Below are positions 1 through 10,900 of a stretch of DNA of 48,776 nucleotides, piece after piece (the first letter of the stretch is position 1; each line of letters begins with the position of its first letter). The DNA is from Flavobacteriaceae bacterium. GTDB lineage: Bacteria; Bacteroidota; Bacteroidia; Flavobacteriales; Flavobacteriaceae. Below the pieces are notes generated by a model. It had not been told where the DNA came from and ran no database searches. It was given only the letters and a program-made list of their open reading frames with translations. Location of the stretch: contig JABISF010000013.1 in NCBI GenBank assembly GCA_018699935.1, positions 1-48,776 on the forward strand, read 5' to 3'. The position numbers were made by a program, and so were the translations under genes.

Positions 1-863
1 CTGACGGACCCATGCCACAAACGAGAGAACACATCCTTTTAGGGCGCCAAGTTGGTGTGCCACGTATTGTTGTCTTTTTGAACAAAGCGGACATGGTGGA
101 CGATGAAGAATTATTAGAATTGGTTGAAATGGAAGTACGTGAATTACTTTCTTTCTACGATTATGATGGTGACAACACTCCTGTAATTCTTGGTTCTGCC
201 TTAGGAGCTCTTAACGGAGAACAAAAATGGGTGGATACCGTAATGAAATTGATGGAAGAGGTTGATCAATGGATTGAGCTTCCTAGACGTGATGTAGATA
301 AAGATTTCTTAATGCCTGTGGAAGATGTATTCTCTATTACAGGACGTGGAACTGTAGCTACTGGACGTATTGAAACAGGAGTTGCCAACACTGGTGACGA
401 AGTTGATATCATCGGGATGGGTGCTGAGAAAATGAAGTCCACCATCACCGGGGTAGAGATGTTCCGTAAAATATTAGATCGTGGTGAAGCTGGAGATAAC
501 GTAGGAATCCTTTTAAGAGGTATCGAAAAAACCGATATCAAAAGAGGGATGGTTATTTGTAAGCCTGGATCTGTAAAGCCTCACGCCAAATTTAAAGCAG
601 AGGTGTATATCTTGAAAAAAGAAGAAGGTGGACGTCACACGCCATTCCACAACAACTACCGTCCTCAGTTTTACGTTCGTACCACTGACGTAACAGGAAA
701 TATTAGCCTTCCTGATGGAGTTGAAATGGTAATGCCCGGCGACAACCTTACGATCAATGTAGATTTGATTCAACCTATTGCACTCAGCCTTGGATTGCGT
801 TTTGCGATTCGTGAAGGAGGAAGAACAGTAGGAGCAGGTCAGGTTACAGAGATTCTAGACTAA
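1..863 (+). CDS. tuf: Elongation factor Tu, C-terminal part (5' end outside window)
   Basis: EF-Tu carries aminoacyl-tRNA to the ribosomal A site as a GTP complex. The reading frame is already open at the window edge (codons in phase from base 3, [10 protein letters not shown]), so the ATG at 12 is internal and the P-loop lies outside. Visible are the guanine-specificity NKAD motif, the SAL motif and complete beta-barrel domains 2 and 3, ending in a normal EF-Tu C terminus. About 286 residues are present of a usual 395 or so. A strong terminator follows, so tuf is transcribed apart from the secE cluster. Confidence 0.98.
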   Translation, partial: DGPMPQTREHILLGRQVGVPRIVVFLNKADMVDDEELLELVEMEVRELLSFYDYDGDNTPVILGSALGALNGEQKWVDTVMKLMEEVDQWIELPRRDVDKDFLMPVEDVFSITGRGTVATGRIETGVANTGDEVDIIGMGAEKMKSTITGVEMFRKILDRGEAGDNVGILLRGIEKTDIKRGMVICKPGSVKPHAKFKAEVYILKKEEGGRHTPFHNNYRPQFYVRTTDVTGNISLPDGVEMVMPGDNLTINVDLIQPIALSLGLRFAIREGGRTVGAGQVTEILD

Positions 864-889
864 GCAAAAATGTTTTTACAATGATGCAT

Positions 890-918
890 AAGGTGTCCGC
901 CATTGGCGGATGCCTTTT
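890..918 (+). terminator. Intrinsic terminator after tuf
   Basis: A 12-bp stem (890-901 with 905-916, two G-U pairs, 3-base ATT loop) is followed by a short T run. It lies 27 bases after the tuf stop and 14 bases before tRNA-Trp, which fits the end of the tuf transcript. Confidence 0.8.
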
Positions 919-931
919 GTTTCAATTAAAA

Positions 932-1004
932 ACGGGTTTAGCTCAGTTGGTAGAGCACTGGTCTCCAAAACCAGGTGTCGGGAGTTCGAGCCTCTCAACC
1001 CGTG
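932..1004 (+). tRNA. trnW: tRNA-Trp (anticodon CCA)
   Basis: A full cloverleaf can be folded: a 7-bp acceptor stem (932-938 with 997-1003), a D stem GCTC/GAGC, an anticodon stem 958-962 with 970-974 and a T arm containing GTTCGAG. The loop CTCCAAA puts anticodon CCA at 965-967, reading UGG (Trp). The discriminator base is G1004; it is followed by CA rather than CCA, so the CCA end must be added after transcription. It sits between tuf and secE and is probably processed from the secE-nusG transcript, since only 20 bases separate them. Confidence 0.97.
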
Positions 1005-1024
1005 CAATTAAAGAAAATTAAAGA

Positions 1025-1219
1025 ATGCAACTCTTTTTTAACTACATCAAGGAATCTTTCGAAGAATTAAAGAATAATGTGGCATGGACACCGCGTAGCG
1101 AATTGCAACAATTGGTTGTAATCGTTTTGGTTTTCTCCATTTTATTTTCACTAGCCGTTTGGGGAGCCGATACAGTTTTGTCTCGAGTTGTTCAATTCTA
1201 TTTTAATTTGATCGGATAA
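1025..1219 (+). CDS. secE: Preprotein translocase subunit SecE
   Basis: SecE is the small inner-membrane subunit that clamps the SecYEG channel. The 64-residue protein has the short one-helix form usual outside Gammaproteobacteria: an amphipathic N-terminal helix (NYIKESFEEL), the conserved hinge around residues 20-25 (TPRSELQQ), and one membrane span (about residues 29-50). It starts 20 bases after the tRNA and ends two bases before nusG, the classic secE-nusG pair. Confidence 0.95.
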   Translation: MQLFFNYIKESFEELKNNVAWTPRSELQQLVVIVLVFSILFSLAVWGADTVLSRVVQFYFNLIG

Positions 1220-1221
1220 TC

Positions 1222-1776
1222 ATGGCAACAACTACAAGCGAAAAAAAATGGTATGTGGTTCGCGCCGTAAGTGGTCAAGAAACCAAGATTAAAGACTACA
1301 TCATGTCTGAGATCACTCGACTGGGTTTTGACCATCAGGTGGAGGATATTATTGTTCCTACCGAGAAGGTGATTCAAATTCGAAACGGTAAAAAAATCAA
1401 TAAGGAACGGGTCTATTTTCCCGGCTATATCATGATCAAAGCCAACCTTTCGGGGGAAGTTCCACACATCATCAAGTCGGTAACCAACGTCATTGGATTT
1501 TTAGGAGAAACCAAAGGTGGTGAGCCCATTCCCTTACGCCCTTCTGAAGTCAATCGGATGTTAGGTAAGGTTGATGAATTGGCATTGGCAACAGAGTATG
1601 TGGCGATACCCTTTACTATCGGAGAGAGTGTCAAAGTTATTGATGGTCCTTTCAATGGATTTACAGGAGCCATTGAGAATGTCAATGAAGAAAAAAGAAA
1701 ACTGGAAGTCATGGTGAAAATTTTCGGAAGAAAAACACCTTTGGAACTCAGTTATATGCAAGTCGAAAAAGTATAA
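1222..1776 (+). CDS. nusG: Transcription termination/antitermination protein NusG
   Basis: NusG binds RNA polymerase at the clamp, helps elongation and links the polymerase to Rho or to the leading ribosome. The 184 residues show an N-terminal NGN domain (KKWYVVRAVSGQE, then the RVYFPGYIMI strand) and a C-terminal KOW domain with the signature VIDGPFNGFTG near residues 140-150. The length is normal. It directly follows secE and precedes rplK by 72 bases. The start is the first ATG after the secE stop; no Shine-Dalgarno sequence is visible. Confidence 0.97.
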   Translation: MATTTSEKKWYVVRAVSGQETKIKDYIMSEITRLGFDHQVEDIIVPTEKVIQIRNGKKINKERVYFPGYIMIKANLSGEVPHIIKSVTNVIGFLGETKGGEPIPLRPSEVNRMLGKVDELALATEYVAIPFTIGESVKVIDGPFNGFTGAIENVNEEKRKLEVMVKIFGRKTPLELSYMQVEKV

Positions 1777-1796
1777 ATGTTACAATTATAAATTTC

Positions 1797-1834
1797 TGCG
1801 GGAAGATTTAAGCTTCCAAAATAATCCAACCGCA
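1797..1834 (+). promoter_or_regulatory. Candidate L1-type autoregulatory leader of rplK
   Basis: The 72-base nusG-rplK gap can fold into an outer stem TGCGG/CCGCA (1797-1801 with 1830-1834) carrying an inner stem GGAAG/CTTCC (1801-1805 with 1813-1817), with a large one-sided internal loop. In many bacteria L1 represses the rplK-rplA operon by binding such a two-helix leader. The match to the L1 site is my inference; covariation was not tested. Confidence 0.4.
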
Positions 1835-1848
1835 CATAACTTTAAAAA

Positions 1849-2286
1849 ATGGCAAAAGAAGTAAGTAAAGTTTTAAAACTACAAGTTCGGGGAGGTGCTG
1901 CGAATCCATCGCCACCGGTTGGACCCGCGCTGGGTGCTGCAGGAGTCAACATCATGGAGTTTTGCAAACAGTTTAATGCAAGAACCCAAGATAAGCAAGG
2001 CAAAGTTGTGCCTGTGCAGATTACTGTATATAAGGACAAATCATTTGAGTTTGTTCTTAAAACACCGCCAGCGGCCGTTCAACTGATGGAAGCAGCCAAA
2101 GCCAAAAAAGGTTCCGGAGAACCCAATCGCAAAAAAGTAGCCACCGTATCGTGGGATCAAGTTAAGCTCATCGCAGAAGACAAAATGCCTGACCTTAATG
2201 CGTTTACCATAGAATCCGCCATGAAAATGGTTGCGGGTACGGCACGTTCTATGGGATTTAAGATTTCCGGGCAAGCTCCCTTTTAA
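1849..2286 (+). CDS. rplK: 50S ribosomal protein L11 (uL11)
   Basis: L11 binds 23S rRNA helices 43-44 at the GTPase-associated centre, where translation factors dock. The 145-residue protein has the normal two-domain form: an N-terminal factor-facing domain with the proline-rich stretch [16 protein letters not shown], and a C-terminal rRNA-binding domain ending in the conserved GTARSMGF segment. It lies 16 bases before rplA, the usual L11-L1 pair. The start is an ATG after an A-rich stretch without a Shine-Dalgarno sequence. Confidence 0.98.
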   Translation: MAKEVSKVLKLQVRGGAANPSPPVGPALGAAGVNIMEFCKQFNARTQDKQGKVVPVQITVYKDKSFEFVLKTPPAAVQLMEAAKAKKGSGEPNRKKVATVSWDQVKLIAEDKMPDLNAFTIESAMKMVAGTARSMGFKISGQAPF

Positions 2287-2302
2287 CAATTAAATTTAGG
2301 CA

Positions 2303-2992
2303 ATGGCTAGAATTACAAAGAAACAAAAAGAAGCACGGGCAAAAGTAGATCCCAAAAATCTATACAGCCTCCAAGAAGCTTCTGCATTGGTAAAAGAAAT
2401 TACCTCAACAAAATTTGACGCAAGTGTTGAGCTTGCTGTCCGTTTGGGAGTTGATCCTAAGAAAGCAAATCAGATGGTACGTGGGGTAGTTACTCTTCCA
2501 CACGGAACCGGAAAAGACGTTCGTGTCTTGGCATTGGTAACTCCTGACAAGGAAGCTGAAGCCAAAGAAGCAGGAGCCGATTTTGTGGGATTGGATGAAT
2601 ATCTTCAAAAAATCAAAGACGGCTGGACCGACGTAGATGTTATCGTTACCATGCCCAGTGTGATGGGGAAATTAGGTCCTCTAGGACGTATTTTAGGCCC
2701 GCGAGGTTTAATGCCCAATCCCAAAACGGGAACCGTTACTATGGATGTTAAAAAAGCAGTTAGCGACGTGAAAGGTGGGAAAATTGACTTTAAAGTAGAC
2801 AAAACAGGTATTGTACATGCCGCTATTGGTAAAGTTTCTTTTACTGCCGACAAGATTTTTGAAAATGCAGATGAGTTGTTAAAAACCATCTCAAAATTAA
2901 AACCCAGTTCGACCAAAGGAGTTTATATGAAAAGCATTTATATGTCCAGTACTATGAGCCCTAGTATTTCCGTCGAAGTGAAACGGGCTTAA
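2303..2992 (+). CDS. rplA: 50S ribosomal protein L1 (uL1)
   Basis: L1 forms the mobile stalk at the ribosomal E site and often represses its own operon. The 229 residues match the family length and contain the L1 signature around [19 protein letters not shown] and the [13 protein letters not shown] region. It follows rplK by 16 bases and precedes rplJ by 17 bases, so all four stalk genes are probably on one transcript. Confidence 0.98.
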   Translation: MARITKKQKEARAKVDPKNLYSLQEASALVKEITSTKFDASVELAVRLGVDPKKANQMVRGVVTLPHGTGKDVRVLALVTPDKEAEAKEAGADFVGLDEYLQKIKDGWTDVDVIVTMPSVMGKLGPLGRILGPRGLMPNPKTGTVTMDVKKAVSDVKGGKIDFKVDKTGIVHAAIGKVSFTADKIFENADELLKTISKLKPSSTKGVYMKSIYMSSTMSPSISVEVKRA

Positions 2993-3009
2993 TTTTTAAA
3001 AGAAAAGCA

Positions 3010-3525
3010 ATGACAAAACAAGAAAAAGCAGCAGCGATAGAAGATTTGACAGCAGCCCTTAAAGGACTTAAGAATCTTTATTTAACAGACATATCTGGAT
3101 TAAATGCTTCACAAACAACAGCACTAAGACGTGCCTGTTTTAAAGAAAACATCAAACTTCAAGTAGTTAAGAATACCCTTTTGGCAAAAGCTATGGAGGC
3201 TTCTGAATACGAATTTGGAGATTTGTTGGGAATCCTTAAAGGAAACACTTCATTGATGTTTTCTGAAGTTGGAAATGCACCTGCAAAAGTGATTAAAAAT
3301 TTCCGTAAAAAATCCGAAAAACCGCTTCTTAAAGGAGCTTTCATTGAACAAGCCGTTTATATCGGTGACGATCAATTGGATCAGTTGGTGGCAATCAAAT
3401 CGAAAGAAGAACTCATTGGAGACTTGATCGGCTTGTTACAATCCCCCGCCAAAAACGTTGTTTCTGCCCTTCAGTCGGGAGGTGGAAAACTATCAGGAAT
3501 TTTAACCACACTTTCCGAACGATAA
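3010..3525 (+). CDS. rplJ: 50S ribosomal protein L10 (uL10)
   Basis: L10 is the stalk base that holds L7/L12 dimers on the large subunit. The 171-residue product shows the globular N-terminal rRNA-binding domain with LRRACFKENIKLQVVKNTL and a helical C-terminal tail for L12 binding. Only 17 bases separate it from rplA, so the long L10 leader used for autoregulation in Gammaproteobacteria and Firmicutes cannot be present here. Confidence 0.97.
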   Translation: MTKQEKAAAIEDLTAALKGLKNLYLTDISGLNASQTTALRRACFKENIKLQVVKNTLLAKAMEASEYEFGDLLGILKGNTSLMFSEVGNAPAKVIKNFRKKSEKPLLKGAFIEQAVYIGDDQLDQLVAIKSKEELIGDLIGLLQSPAKNVVSALQSGGGKLSGILTTLSER

Positions 3526-3587
3526 ACCGACAATTACATACGTACGCACTCTATTCAACAATAAATTAAAAATTAAAAACCTTAAAA

Positions 3588-3962
3588 ATGGCAGATTTAA
3601 AAGAATTCGCAGAACAATTGGTCAACTTGACAGTGAAAGAAGTCAATGAGTTGGCTGGTATTTTAAAAGATCAATATGGCATTGAGCCTGCTGCTGCAGC
3701 TGTTGCAGTCGCTGGACCTGCTGCTGCTGATGGTGAAGCCGCTGAGGAAAAGTCAGAATTTGACGTAATCCTTAAAGCCGCTGGAGCCTCTAAATTGGCA
3801 GTTGTTAAATTGGTAAAAGAATTAACAGGTCTTGGGCTTAAAGAAGCTAAAGAAGTTGTTGATAATGCACCTAGCCCTTTGAAAGAAGGGATCTCTAAAG
3901 ATGAAGCCGAAGCGCTACAAAAATCTCTAGAAGAAGCAGGTGCTGAAGTTGAGCTTAAGTAA
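3588..3962 (+). CDS. rplL: 50S ribosomal protein L7/L12 (bL12)
   Basis: L7/L12 is the multi-copy stalk protein that recruits GTPase factors. The 124 residues have an N-terminal dimer domain, an Ala/Gly/Pro-rich hinge ([17 protein letters not shown], about residues 36-53) and the conserved C-terminal domain ([21 protein letters not shown]). It is 62 bases after rplJ and is followed by a hairpin before rpoB. Confidence 0.98.
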   Translation: MADLKEFAEQLVNLTVKEVNELAGILKDQYGIEPAAAAVAVAGPAAADGEAAEEKSEFDVILKAAGASKLAVVKLVKELTGLGLKEAKEVVDNAPSPLKEGISKDEAEALQKSLEEAGAEVELK

Positions 3963-3983
3963 TTGCTCAACAGCATAGTTTTA

Positions 3984-4024
3984 GGGTAGGCTTTTGGATT
4001 TTTTCCAAAGGCCTATACCCTTTT
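3984..4024 (+). terminator. Hairpin between rplL and rpoB (partial terminator/attenuator)
   Basis: An almost perfect long hairpin, with arms 3984-3998 and 4004-4020 (a small bulge in the 3' arm), is followed by TTTTAT. It lies in the 114-base rplL-rpoB gap, and no TAnnTTTG promoter is visible between it and rpoB. It therefore probably trims polymerase passing from the abundant ribosomal protein genes into rpoB, as known for the E. coli rplL-rpoB attenuator. Confidence 0.6.
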
Positions 4025-4076
4025 ATAAAAGTATCCCCAATGTAATCGAAATGACGACCTTTAAATAACAAGTTAG

Positions 4077-7000
4077 ATGCCTAATAACAAAAGTCAAAGA
4101 ACCAACTTCGCGGGAGCTAAATACTCTCCCAACTATCCTGATTTTTTGGATATTCAAATTAAATCTTTTCAAGATTTTTTTCAATTAGAAACCAAGTCAG
4201 ACGAACGTAATGAGGAAGGCCTTTTTAATACGTTTAAAGAAAACTTCCCAATCACAGATACGAGAAATCAATTTGTGCTTGAATTTTTGGATTATTTTGT
4301 GGATCCGCCGCGATACAGCATACAAGAATGTATTGAAAGAGGGTTGACCTATTCGGTTCCTCTTAAGGCACGACTTAAACTTTATTGTACCGATCCTGAG
4401 CATGAGGATTTTGAAACCATCGTTCAGGATGTGTTTTTGGGAACAATTCCCTACATGACACCCAGCGGAACCTTCGTCATCAACGGAGCAGAACGTATCG
4501 TCGTTTCGCAATTACACCGTTCACCGGGGGTCTTTTTTGGACAGTCTTTCCATGCCAACGGTACCAAATTATATTCTGCGCGTGTCATTCCCTTCAAAGG
4601 TTCTTGGATTGAATTCGCAACAGACATCAACAGCGTCATGTACGCTTACATCGATCGGAAGAAAAAACTTCCTGTTACCACGCTATTCAGAGCGATTGGA
4701 TTTGAACACGATCGAGATATTTTAGAAATTTTTGACTTAGCCGAAGAAATTAAAGTTTCCAAAGCCGGTCTTAAAAAAGCATTAGGCAGAAAATTTGCTG
4801 CTCGGGTTCTTAGAACTTGGCACGAGGATTTTGTGGATGAAGATACAGGAGAGGTAATTTCCATCGAACGTAACGAAATCCTTATTGATAGAGATACCGT
4901 TTTAGAAAAAGAACATGTAGATGAAATTTTAGAAGCGGGCGTAAAATCTATTTTATTGCACAAAGAAGACGCACATATGTCCGATTATGCAATCATCTAT
5001 AACACCCTTCAAAAAGACCCTACCAACTCTGAAAAAGAAGCGGTAGAGCACATTTACCGTCAGTTGCGAAATGCAGAACCGCCGGATGAAGATACTGCGC
5101 GAGGAATTATCGACAAGCTATTCTTCTCCGATCAACGCTACAATTTGGGTGAAGTAGGGCGCTATAGAATGAACAAAAAATTGGGCTTGGATGTCGAAAT
5201 GGACAAACAAGTATTAACCAAGCTGGACATCATCACTATCATCAAGTATTTGATCGAATTGATCAACTCCAAAGCAGAGATTGATGATATCGATCACTTG
5301 TCCAATAGACGTGTTCGAACCGTTGGGGAACAATTGTCTTCACAGTTTGGTGTGGGACTTGCTCGTATGGCGAGAACTATTCGGGAACGAATGAACGTTC
5401 GTGACAATGAAGTGTTTACCCCCATTGACTTGATCAATGCGAAAACACTTTCTTCCGTCATCAATACATTCTTCGGAACCAACCAGTTGTCTCAGTTTAT
5501 GGATCAAACCAATCCGCTGGCAGAGATTACGCACAAACGAAGATTATCTGCACTAGGACCGGGAGGACTCTCCAGAGAGCGTGCTGGGTTTGAGGTGCGT
5601 GACGTACACTATACACACTATGGACGTTTGTGTCCAATTGAAACCCCTGAAGGACCCAATATTGGGTTGATTTCTTCCTTGGGAGTTTATGCAAAAGTGA
5701 ACAATCTTGGATTTATTGAAACGCCCTATCGCAAAGTAGAAAACGGAATCATCAACCTAAAAGAGACCGTTTATTTAAGCGCGGAAGAAGAAGAAAATCA
5801 ATTGATTTCTCAGGCCAACATTGAATTTGACGATAGTGGAAAAATTACAGCAGACCGTGTAATCGCTAGAGATCAAGCCGATTTTCCCGTAGTAACTCCT
5901 GACCAGGTGAACTATACGGATGTGGCACCCAATCAAATTGCGTCTATCTCGGCTTCTTTGATTCCTTTCTTGGAACACGATGATGCCAACCGTGCATTGA
6001 TGGGATCCAACATGATGCGTCAAGCTGTTCCGCTTTTACGACCCGAAGCCCCCATTGTGGGTACCGGTTTGGAACGTCAAGTGGCTTCCGATTCCAGAGT
6101 ACTGATCAATGCTGAAAGCGAAGGTGTTGTGGAATATGTAGATGCTAATAAAATCGTCATTAAATACGATTTAAGCGAAAACGAAGAAATTGTAGGTTTT
6201 GATGGAGACACCAAATCCTATAATTTAATTAAGTTTAGAAAAACCAACCAAGGAACTTGTATCAACCTGAAACCCATTGTTAAAAAAGGCGATCGGGTGA
6301 CCAAAGGGCAAGTGTTATCACAGGGTTATGCTACCGAAGCCGGAGAATTGGCTTTGGGACGTAACATGAAAGTGGCCTTTATGCCTTGGAAAGGATATAA
6401 CTTCGAAGATGCTATTGTAATCTCTGAAAAAGTAGTTCGTGAAGATATTTTCACGTCCATTCACATTGATGAGTATTCCTTGGATGTTCGGGATACCAAA
6501 TTAGGTACGGAAGAATTGACCAGTGACATCCCCAATGTGAGCGAAGAAGCCACAAAAGACTTGGATGAAAACGGAATGATTCGTATTGGTGCTGAGGTTA
6601 ATCCGGGTGATATTTTAATTGGTAAAATTACACCCAAAGGAGAATCGGATCCGACTCCGGAAGAAAAATTATTGCGTGCCATCTTTGGAGACAAAGCGGG
6701 AGATGTGAAAGATGCATCTTTGAAAGCACCACCGTCTTTGCGCGGTGTGGTCATCGATAAAAAATTATTTACCCGTTCGGTTAAAGACAAGCGCAAGCGC
6801 AACCAAGACAAAACAGAATTGGATGCATTAGAGGTTGAATTTGACAAAAAATTCGACGCTCTGAAAGCGGTTTTGGTCGATAAATTATTTGGAATTTTAA
6901 ATGGTAAAACCTGTCAAGGCGTTCAAAATGACTTGGGAGAAGAAGTTTTGCCAAAAGGAAAAAAATTCACGCTAAAATTACTCTCTGCGGTTGAGGATTA

Positions 7001-7886
7001 CACCCACCTTACCAAAGGTGCGTGGACTACCACCACAGAAACCAATACGCTCATCGCGGACTTGATTCACAATTATAAGATCAAGGAAAACGATTTGCAA
7101 GGAGCTTTGCGAAGAGAAAAATTCACCATCAGTGTTGGAGATGAACTTCCTGCCGGAATTAAAAAATTGGCAAAAGTTTACATCGCCAAAAAACGAAAAC
7201 TGAAAGTAGGAGATAAAATGGCAGGTCGTCACGGAAACAAAGGGATTGTTGCCCGTATTGTTCGTGATGAAGAGATGCCTTTCTTGGAAGACGGGACTCC
7301 TGTGGACATCGTACTTAACCCCTTGGGTGTACCCTCACGGATGAACATTGGTCAAATCTATGAAACAGTTTTAGGTTGGGCAGGACAAAAATTGGGTGAA
7401 AAATATGCCACACCAATTTTTGACGGAGCTACGATTGAAGAAATCAATGCATTGACCGACAAAGCCGGTGTTCCACTTTTCGGACATTCTTATCTCTATG
7501 ACGGAGGAACCGGAGAACGTTTTGACCAACCCGCCACCGTGGGTGTCATTTATATGCTGAAACTAGGGCATATGGTAGATGACAAAATGCACTCGCGTTC
7601 CATCGGACCGTACTCATTGATTACGCAGCAACCTCTTGGAGGGAAAGCGCAATTTGGAGGACAGCGTTTTGGAGAAATGGAAGTGTGGGCATTAGAGGCC
7701 TACGGAGCTTCCAGTACCTTACAAGAAATCCTCACTGTGAAATCAGATGATGTGATTGGTAGAGCAAAAACCTATGAGGCAATTGTCAAAGGAGACAGCT
7801 TACCCGAACCGGGATTACCAGAATCATTCAACGTGTTGATGCACGAATTGAAAGGACTTGGACTGGACATTAGATTGGAAGAATAA
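4077..7886 (+). CDS. rpoB: DNA-directed RNA polymerase subunit beta
   Basis: The beta subunit forms half of the active cleft and the rifampicin pocket. The 1269 residues match Bacteroidota RpoB. The rifampicin region begins near residue 466 ([16 protein letters not shown]) and has D476, H486 and S491 at the places of E. coli D516, H526 and S531, the sensitive state. The switch-loop segment [12 protein letters not shown] and a normal C terminus are present. The start is the ATG giving [13 protein letters not shown]. It is 24 bases upstream of rpoC and shares its transcript. Confidence 0.99.
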   Translation: MPNNKSQRTNFAGAKYSPNYPDFLDIQIKSFQDFFQLETKSDERNEEGLFNTFKENFPITDTRNQFVLEFLDYFVDPPRYSIQECIERGLTYSVPLKARLKLYCTDPEHEDFETIVQDVFLGTIPYMTPSGTFVINGAERIVVSQLHRSPGVFFGQSFHANGTKLYSARVIPFKGSWIEFATDINSVMYAYIDRKKKLPVTTLFRAIGFEHDRDILEIFDLAEEIKVSKAGLKKALGRKFAARVLRTWHEDFVDEDTGEVISIERNEILIDRDTVLEKEHVDEILEAGVKSILLHKEDAHMSDYAIIYNTLQKDPTNSEKEAVEHIYRQLRNAEPPDEDTARGIIDKLFFSDQRYNLGEVGRYRMNKKLGLDVEMDKQVLTKLDIITIIKYLIELINSKAEIDDIDHLSNRRVRTVGEQLSSQFGVGLARMARTIRERMNVRDNEVFTPIDLINAKTLSSVINTFFGTNQLSQFMDQTNPLAEITHKRRLSALGPGGLSRERAGFEVRDVHYTHYGRLCPIETPEGPNIGLISSLGVYAKVNNLGFIETPYRKVENGIINLKETVYLSAEEEENQLISQANIEFDDSGKITADRVIARDQADFPVVTPDQVNYTDVAPNQIASISASLIPFLEHDDANRALMGSNMMRQAVPLLRPEAPIVGTGLERQVASDSRVLINAESEGVVEYVDANKIVIKYDLSENEEIVGFDGDTKSYNLIKFRKTNQGTCINLKPIVKKGDRVTKGQVLSQGYATEAGELALGRNMKVAFMPWKGYNFEDAIVISEKVVREDIFTSIHIDEYSLDVRDTKLGTEELTSDIPNVSEEATKDLDENGMIRIGAEVNPGDILIGKITPKGESDPTPEEKLLRAIFGDKAGDVKDASLKAPPSLRGVVIDKKLFTRSVKDKRKRNQDKTELDALEVEFDKKFDALKAVLVDKLFGILNGKTCQGVQNDLGEEVLPKGKKFTLKLLSAVEDYTHLTKGAWTTTTETNTLIADLIHNYKIKENDLQGALRREKFTISVGDELPAGIKKLAKVYIAKKRKLKVGDKMAGRHGNKGIVARIVRDEEMPFLEDGTPVDIVLNPLGVPSRMNIGQIYETVLGWAGQKLGEKYATPIFDGATIEEINALTDKAGVPLFGHSYLYDGGTGERFDQPATVGVIYMLKLGHMVDDKMHSRSIGPYSLITQQPLGGKAQFGGQRFGEMEVWALEAYGASSTLQEILTVKSDDVIGRAKTYEAIVKGDSLPEPGLPESFNVLMHELKGLGLDIRLEE

Positions 7887-7910
7887 TAAATTTTAAGAAG
7901 ACATTTGGCC

Positions 7911-10900
7911 ATGGCTAGAAATAACGAAATAATTACCCAGAAAAAATTCAACAAAATCTCTATTGGCTTGGCTTCTCCGGAAGTCATCCTTGGAAGTTCT
8001 CGTGGAGAGGTTTTAAAACCCGAAACCATCAACTACAGAACGCACAAACCCGAAAGAGATGGTCTGTTTTGTGAGCGTATTTTTGGTCCTGTAAAGGATT
8101 ATGAATGTGCTTGTGGTAAATACAAACGAATTCGATACAAAGGCATCGTTTGTGACCGTTGTGGGGTAGAAGTAACCGAGAAAAAAGTACGTCGTGATCG
8201 TGTAGGACACATCAATTTGGTGGTTCCTGTTGCACACATTTGGTACTTCCGTTCACTTCCCAACAAAATCGGATACTTATTAGGCTTACCTTCCAAGAAG
8301 TTGGACATGATTATCTATTACGAAAGATATGTTGTCATTCAACCGGGAATTGCTAAAAATGAAGAAGGTGAAGAAGTTAACAAACTTGATTTCCTTACCG
8401 AAGAAGAATATTTGAACATTTTAGAAACGATACCTGCGGACAATCAATACAAAGATGATTCCGATCCGGACAAGTTTATTGCTAAAATGGGAGCGGAGTG
8501 TTTGATTGAATTGTTGTCACGTATTGATTTGGAAGCACTTTCTTACGAATTGCGTCACAAGGCCAACAACGAAACTTCTAAACAAAGAAAAACGGAGGCC
8601 CTCAAAAGATTACAAGTGGTGGAAGCTTTTCGTGACGCCAACCAAAGAGGACAAAATCTTCCTGAATGGATGATCATGAAAGTGGTTCCTGTAATTCCAC
8701 CGGAATTACGTCCATTGGTACCCCTTGACGGAGGTCGTTTTGCCACTTCCGATTTGAATGACCTCTATCGAAGAGTCATTATTCGTAACAATCGTTTAAA
8801 GCGATTGGTAGAGATCAAAGCCCCGGAAGTTATCTTGCGTAACGAAAAACGGATGTTGCAAGAATCGGTAGATTCATTATTTGACAACACCCGTAAGTCT
8901 TCTGCTGTAAAAACGGATTCCAACCGTCCGTTGAAATCCCTTTCGGATTCCCTAAAAGGAAAACAAGGGCGTTTTCGTCAAAACTTATTAGGGAAACGGG
9001 TAGATTATTCGGCTCGATCTGTAATTGTTGTGGGACCAGAATTAAAACTTTTTGAATGTGGTCTTCCTAAAGATATGGCCGCTGAATTATACAAGCCTTT
9101 TGTCATTCGTAAATTGATTGAACGCGGGATTGTAAAAACAGTGAAATCTGCCAAAAAAATTATCGACCGCAAAGAGCCCGTAGTTTGGGATATTTTGGAA
9201 AACGTATTGAAAGGACATCCGGTACTATTGAACCGGGCTCCCACCTTACACCGTTTGGGAATCCAAGCGTTTCAACCCAAATTGATTGAAGGAAAAGCGA
9301 TTCAGTTGCATCCCCTCGTTTGTACGGCTTTTAATGCCGACTTTGATGGAGATCAAATGGCAGTTCACCTTCCGTTAGGGCCAGAAGCTATATTGGAGGC
9401 ACAAGTTTTGATGTTGGCCTCGCACAATATATTGAATCCTGCCAACGGCTCGCCCATCACCGTACCTTCTCAAGACATGGTCTTGGGCTTGTACTACATG
9501 ACCAAAGCGCGTAAATCTACGCCTCAAGTAAAGGTGAAGGGAGAAGGATTAATTTTCTATTCCGTTGAGGAAGTTCATATTGCTTATAATGAAAAGCGTG
9601 TGGATTTGAATGCCATGATAAAAATCAGAGCAAAAGATTTCAACGAGCAAGGGGAATTAGAATATCAAATTATTGATTCTACCGTCGGTCGGGTTTTATT
9701 CAACGAAGTTGTACCCGAAGCTGCAGGATACTTTAATGTGGTATTAACCAAAAAGAATTTAAGAGAGATTATTGGTGATATTTTAAAAGTGACCAGTGTT
9801 CCCGAGACCGCCGAGTTTTTAGACAAAATCAAGGATATGGGCTACGGTTTTGCTTTTAAAGGGGGATTGTCTTTCAGTTTGGGAGATATTATCATTCCAC
9901 CCGAAAAAATCACCATGATTGAAGAAGCCAATAGTCAGGTAGAAGGCATCATGGGGAACTACAACATGGGACTGATTACCAACAACGAACGTTACAATCA
10001 GGTAATTGATGTATGGACTTCGACCAATGCTATGTTGACTGAATTGGCGATGAAGCGTATTCGCGAAGATCAGCAAGGGTTTAATTCTGTATATATGATG
10101 TTGGATTCCGGAGCACGGGGTTCCAAAGAACAAATTCGTCAGCTAACCGGAATGCGCGGTCTAATGGCCAAGCCTAAAAAATCTAATGTAGGAGGGGGTG
10201 AAATTATTGAAAACCCGATTCTTTCTAACTTTAAAGAAGGACTTTCTATTTTGGAATACTTTATTTCTACGCACGGCGCCCGTAAAGGTCTTGCTGATAC
10301 CGCCTTGAAAACGGCTGATGCAGGATACTTAACACGTCGTTTGCACGATGTTTCACAAGATGTCATTGTCAATGAAATTGATTGTGGTACGCTGCGTGGT
10401 GTAGAGGTTGCCGCTTTGAAAAAGAACGAAGAAATCGTAGAAAGTCTTGGAGAACGAATTTTGGGGCGTGTTGCGCTTCATGATGTGATTGACCCATCGA
10501 CCAATGATGTCATTGTTGAAGCTGGCGCAGAGATCAAAGAGGCGCATGTGAGTCTGATTGAGAAAAAAGCCATTGACAAAGTAGAAGTGCGTTCGCCTTT
10601 GACCTGTGTTGCACAACGCGGAATTTGTGCGAATTGTTACGGAAGAAACTTGGCCACAGGAAACATGGTTCAAAGAGGAGAAGCTGTCGGTGTAATTGCT
10701 GCACAATCCATTGGAGAACCAGGAACGCAGTTGACTCTGCGTACCTTCCACGTGGGTGGGGTTGCTGGAAACATCTCTGAGGAAAATAAATTACTCGCCA
10801 AGTTTGATGGTATTGCTGAAATTGAAGACCTCAAAACAGTACAAGGAAAAGACAGCGATGGAAGCGATGCTGAAATTGTGATCTCTCGTACTACGGAGGT

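Noticed and set aside
3671-3976. A 101-residue minus-strand frame across rplL
   Set aside because: It is the mirror of the Ala-rich rplL coding sequence, low in complexity, with no start signal; the same holds for the other long antisense frames over rpoB, rpoC and guaA.
5472-5550. Possible rifampicin-resistance changes in rpoB
   Set aside because: D476, H486 and S491 match the sensitive residues of E. coli, so there is no sign of resistance.
7905-7910. TTG start of rpoC two codons upstream
   Set aside because: The ATG at 7911 gives the conserved MARNNEIIT start; TTG is not needed.
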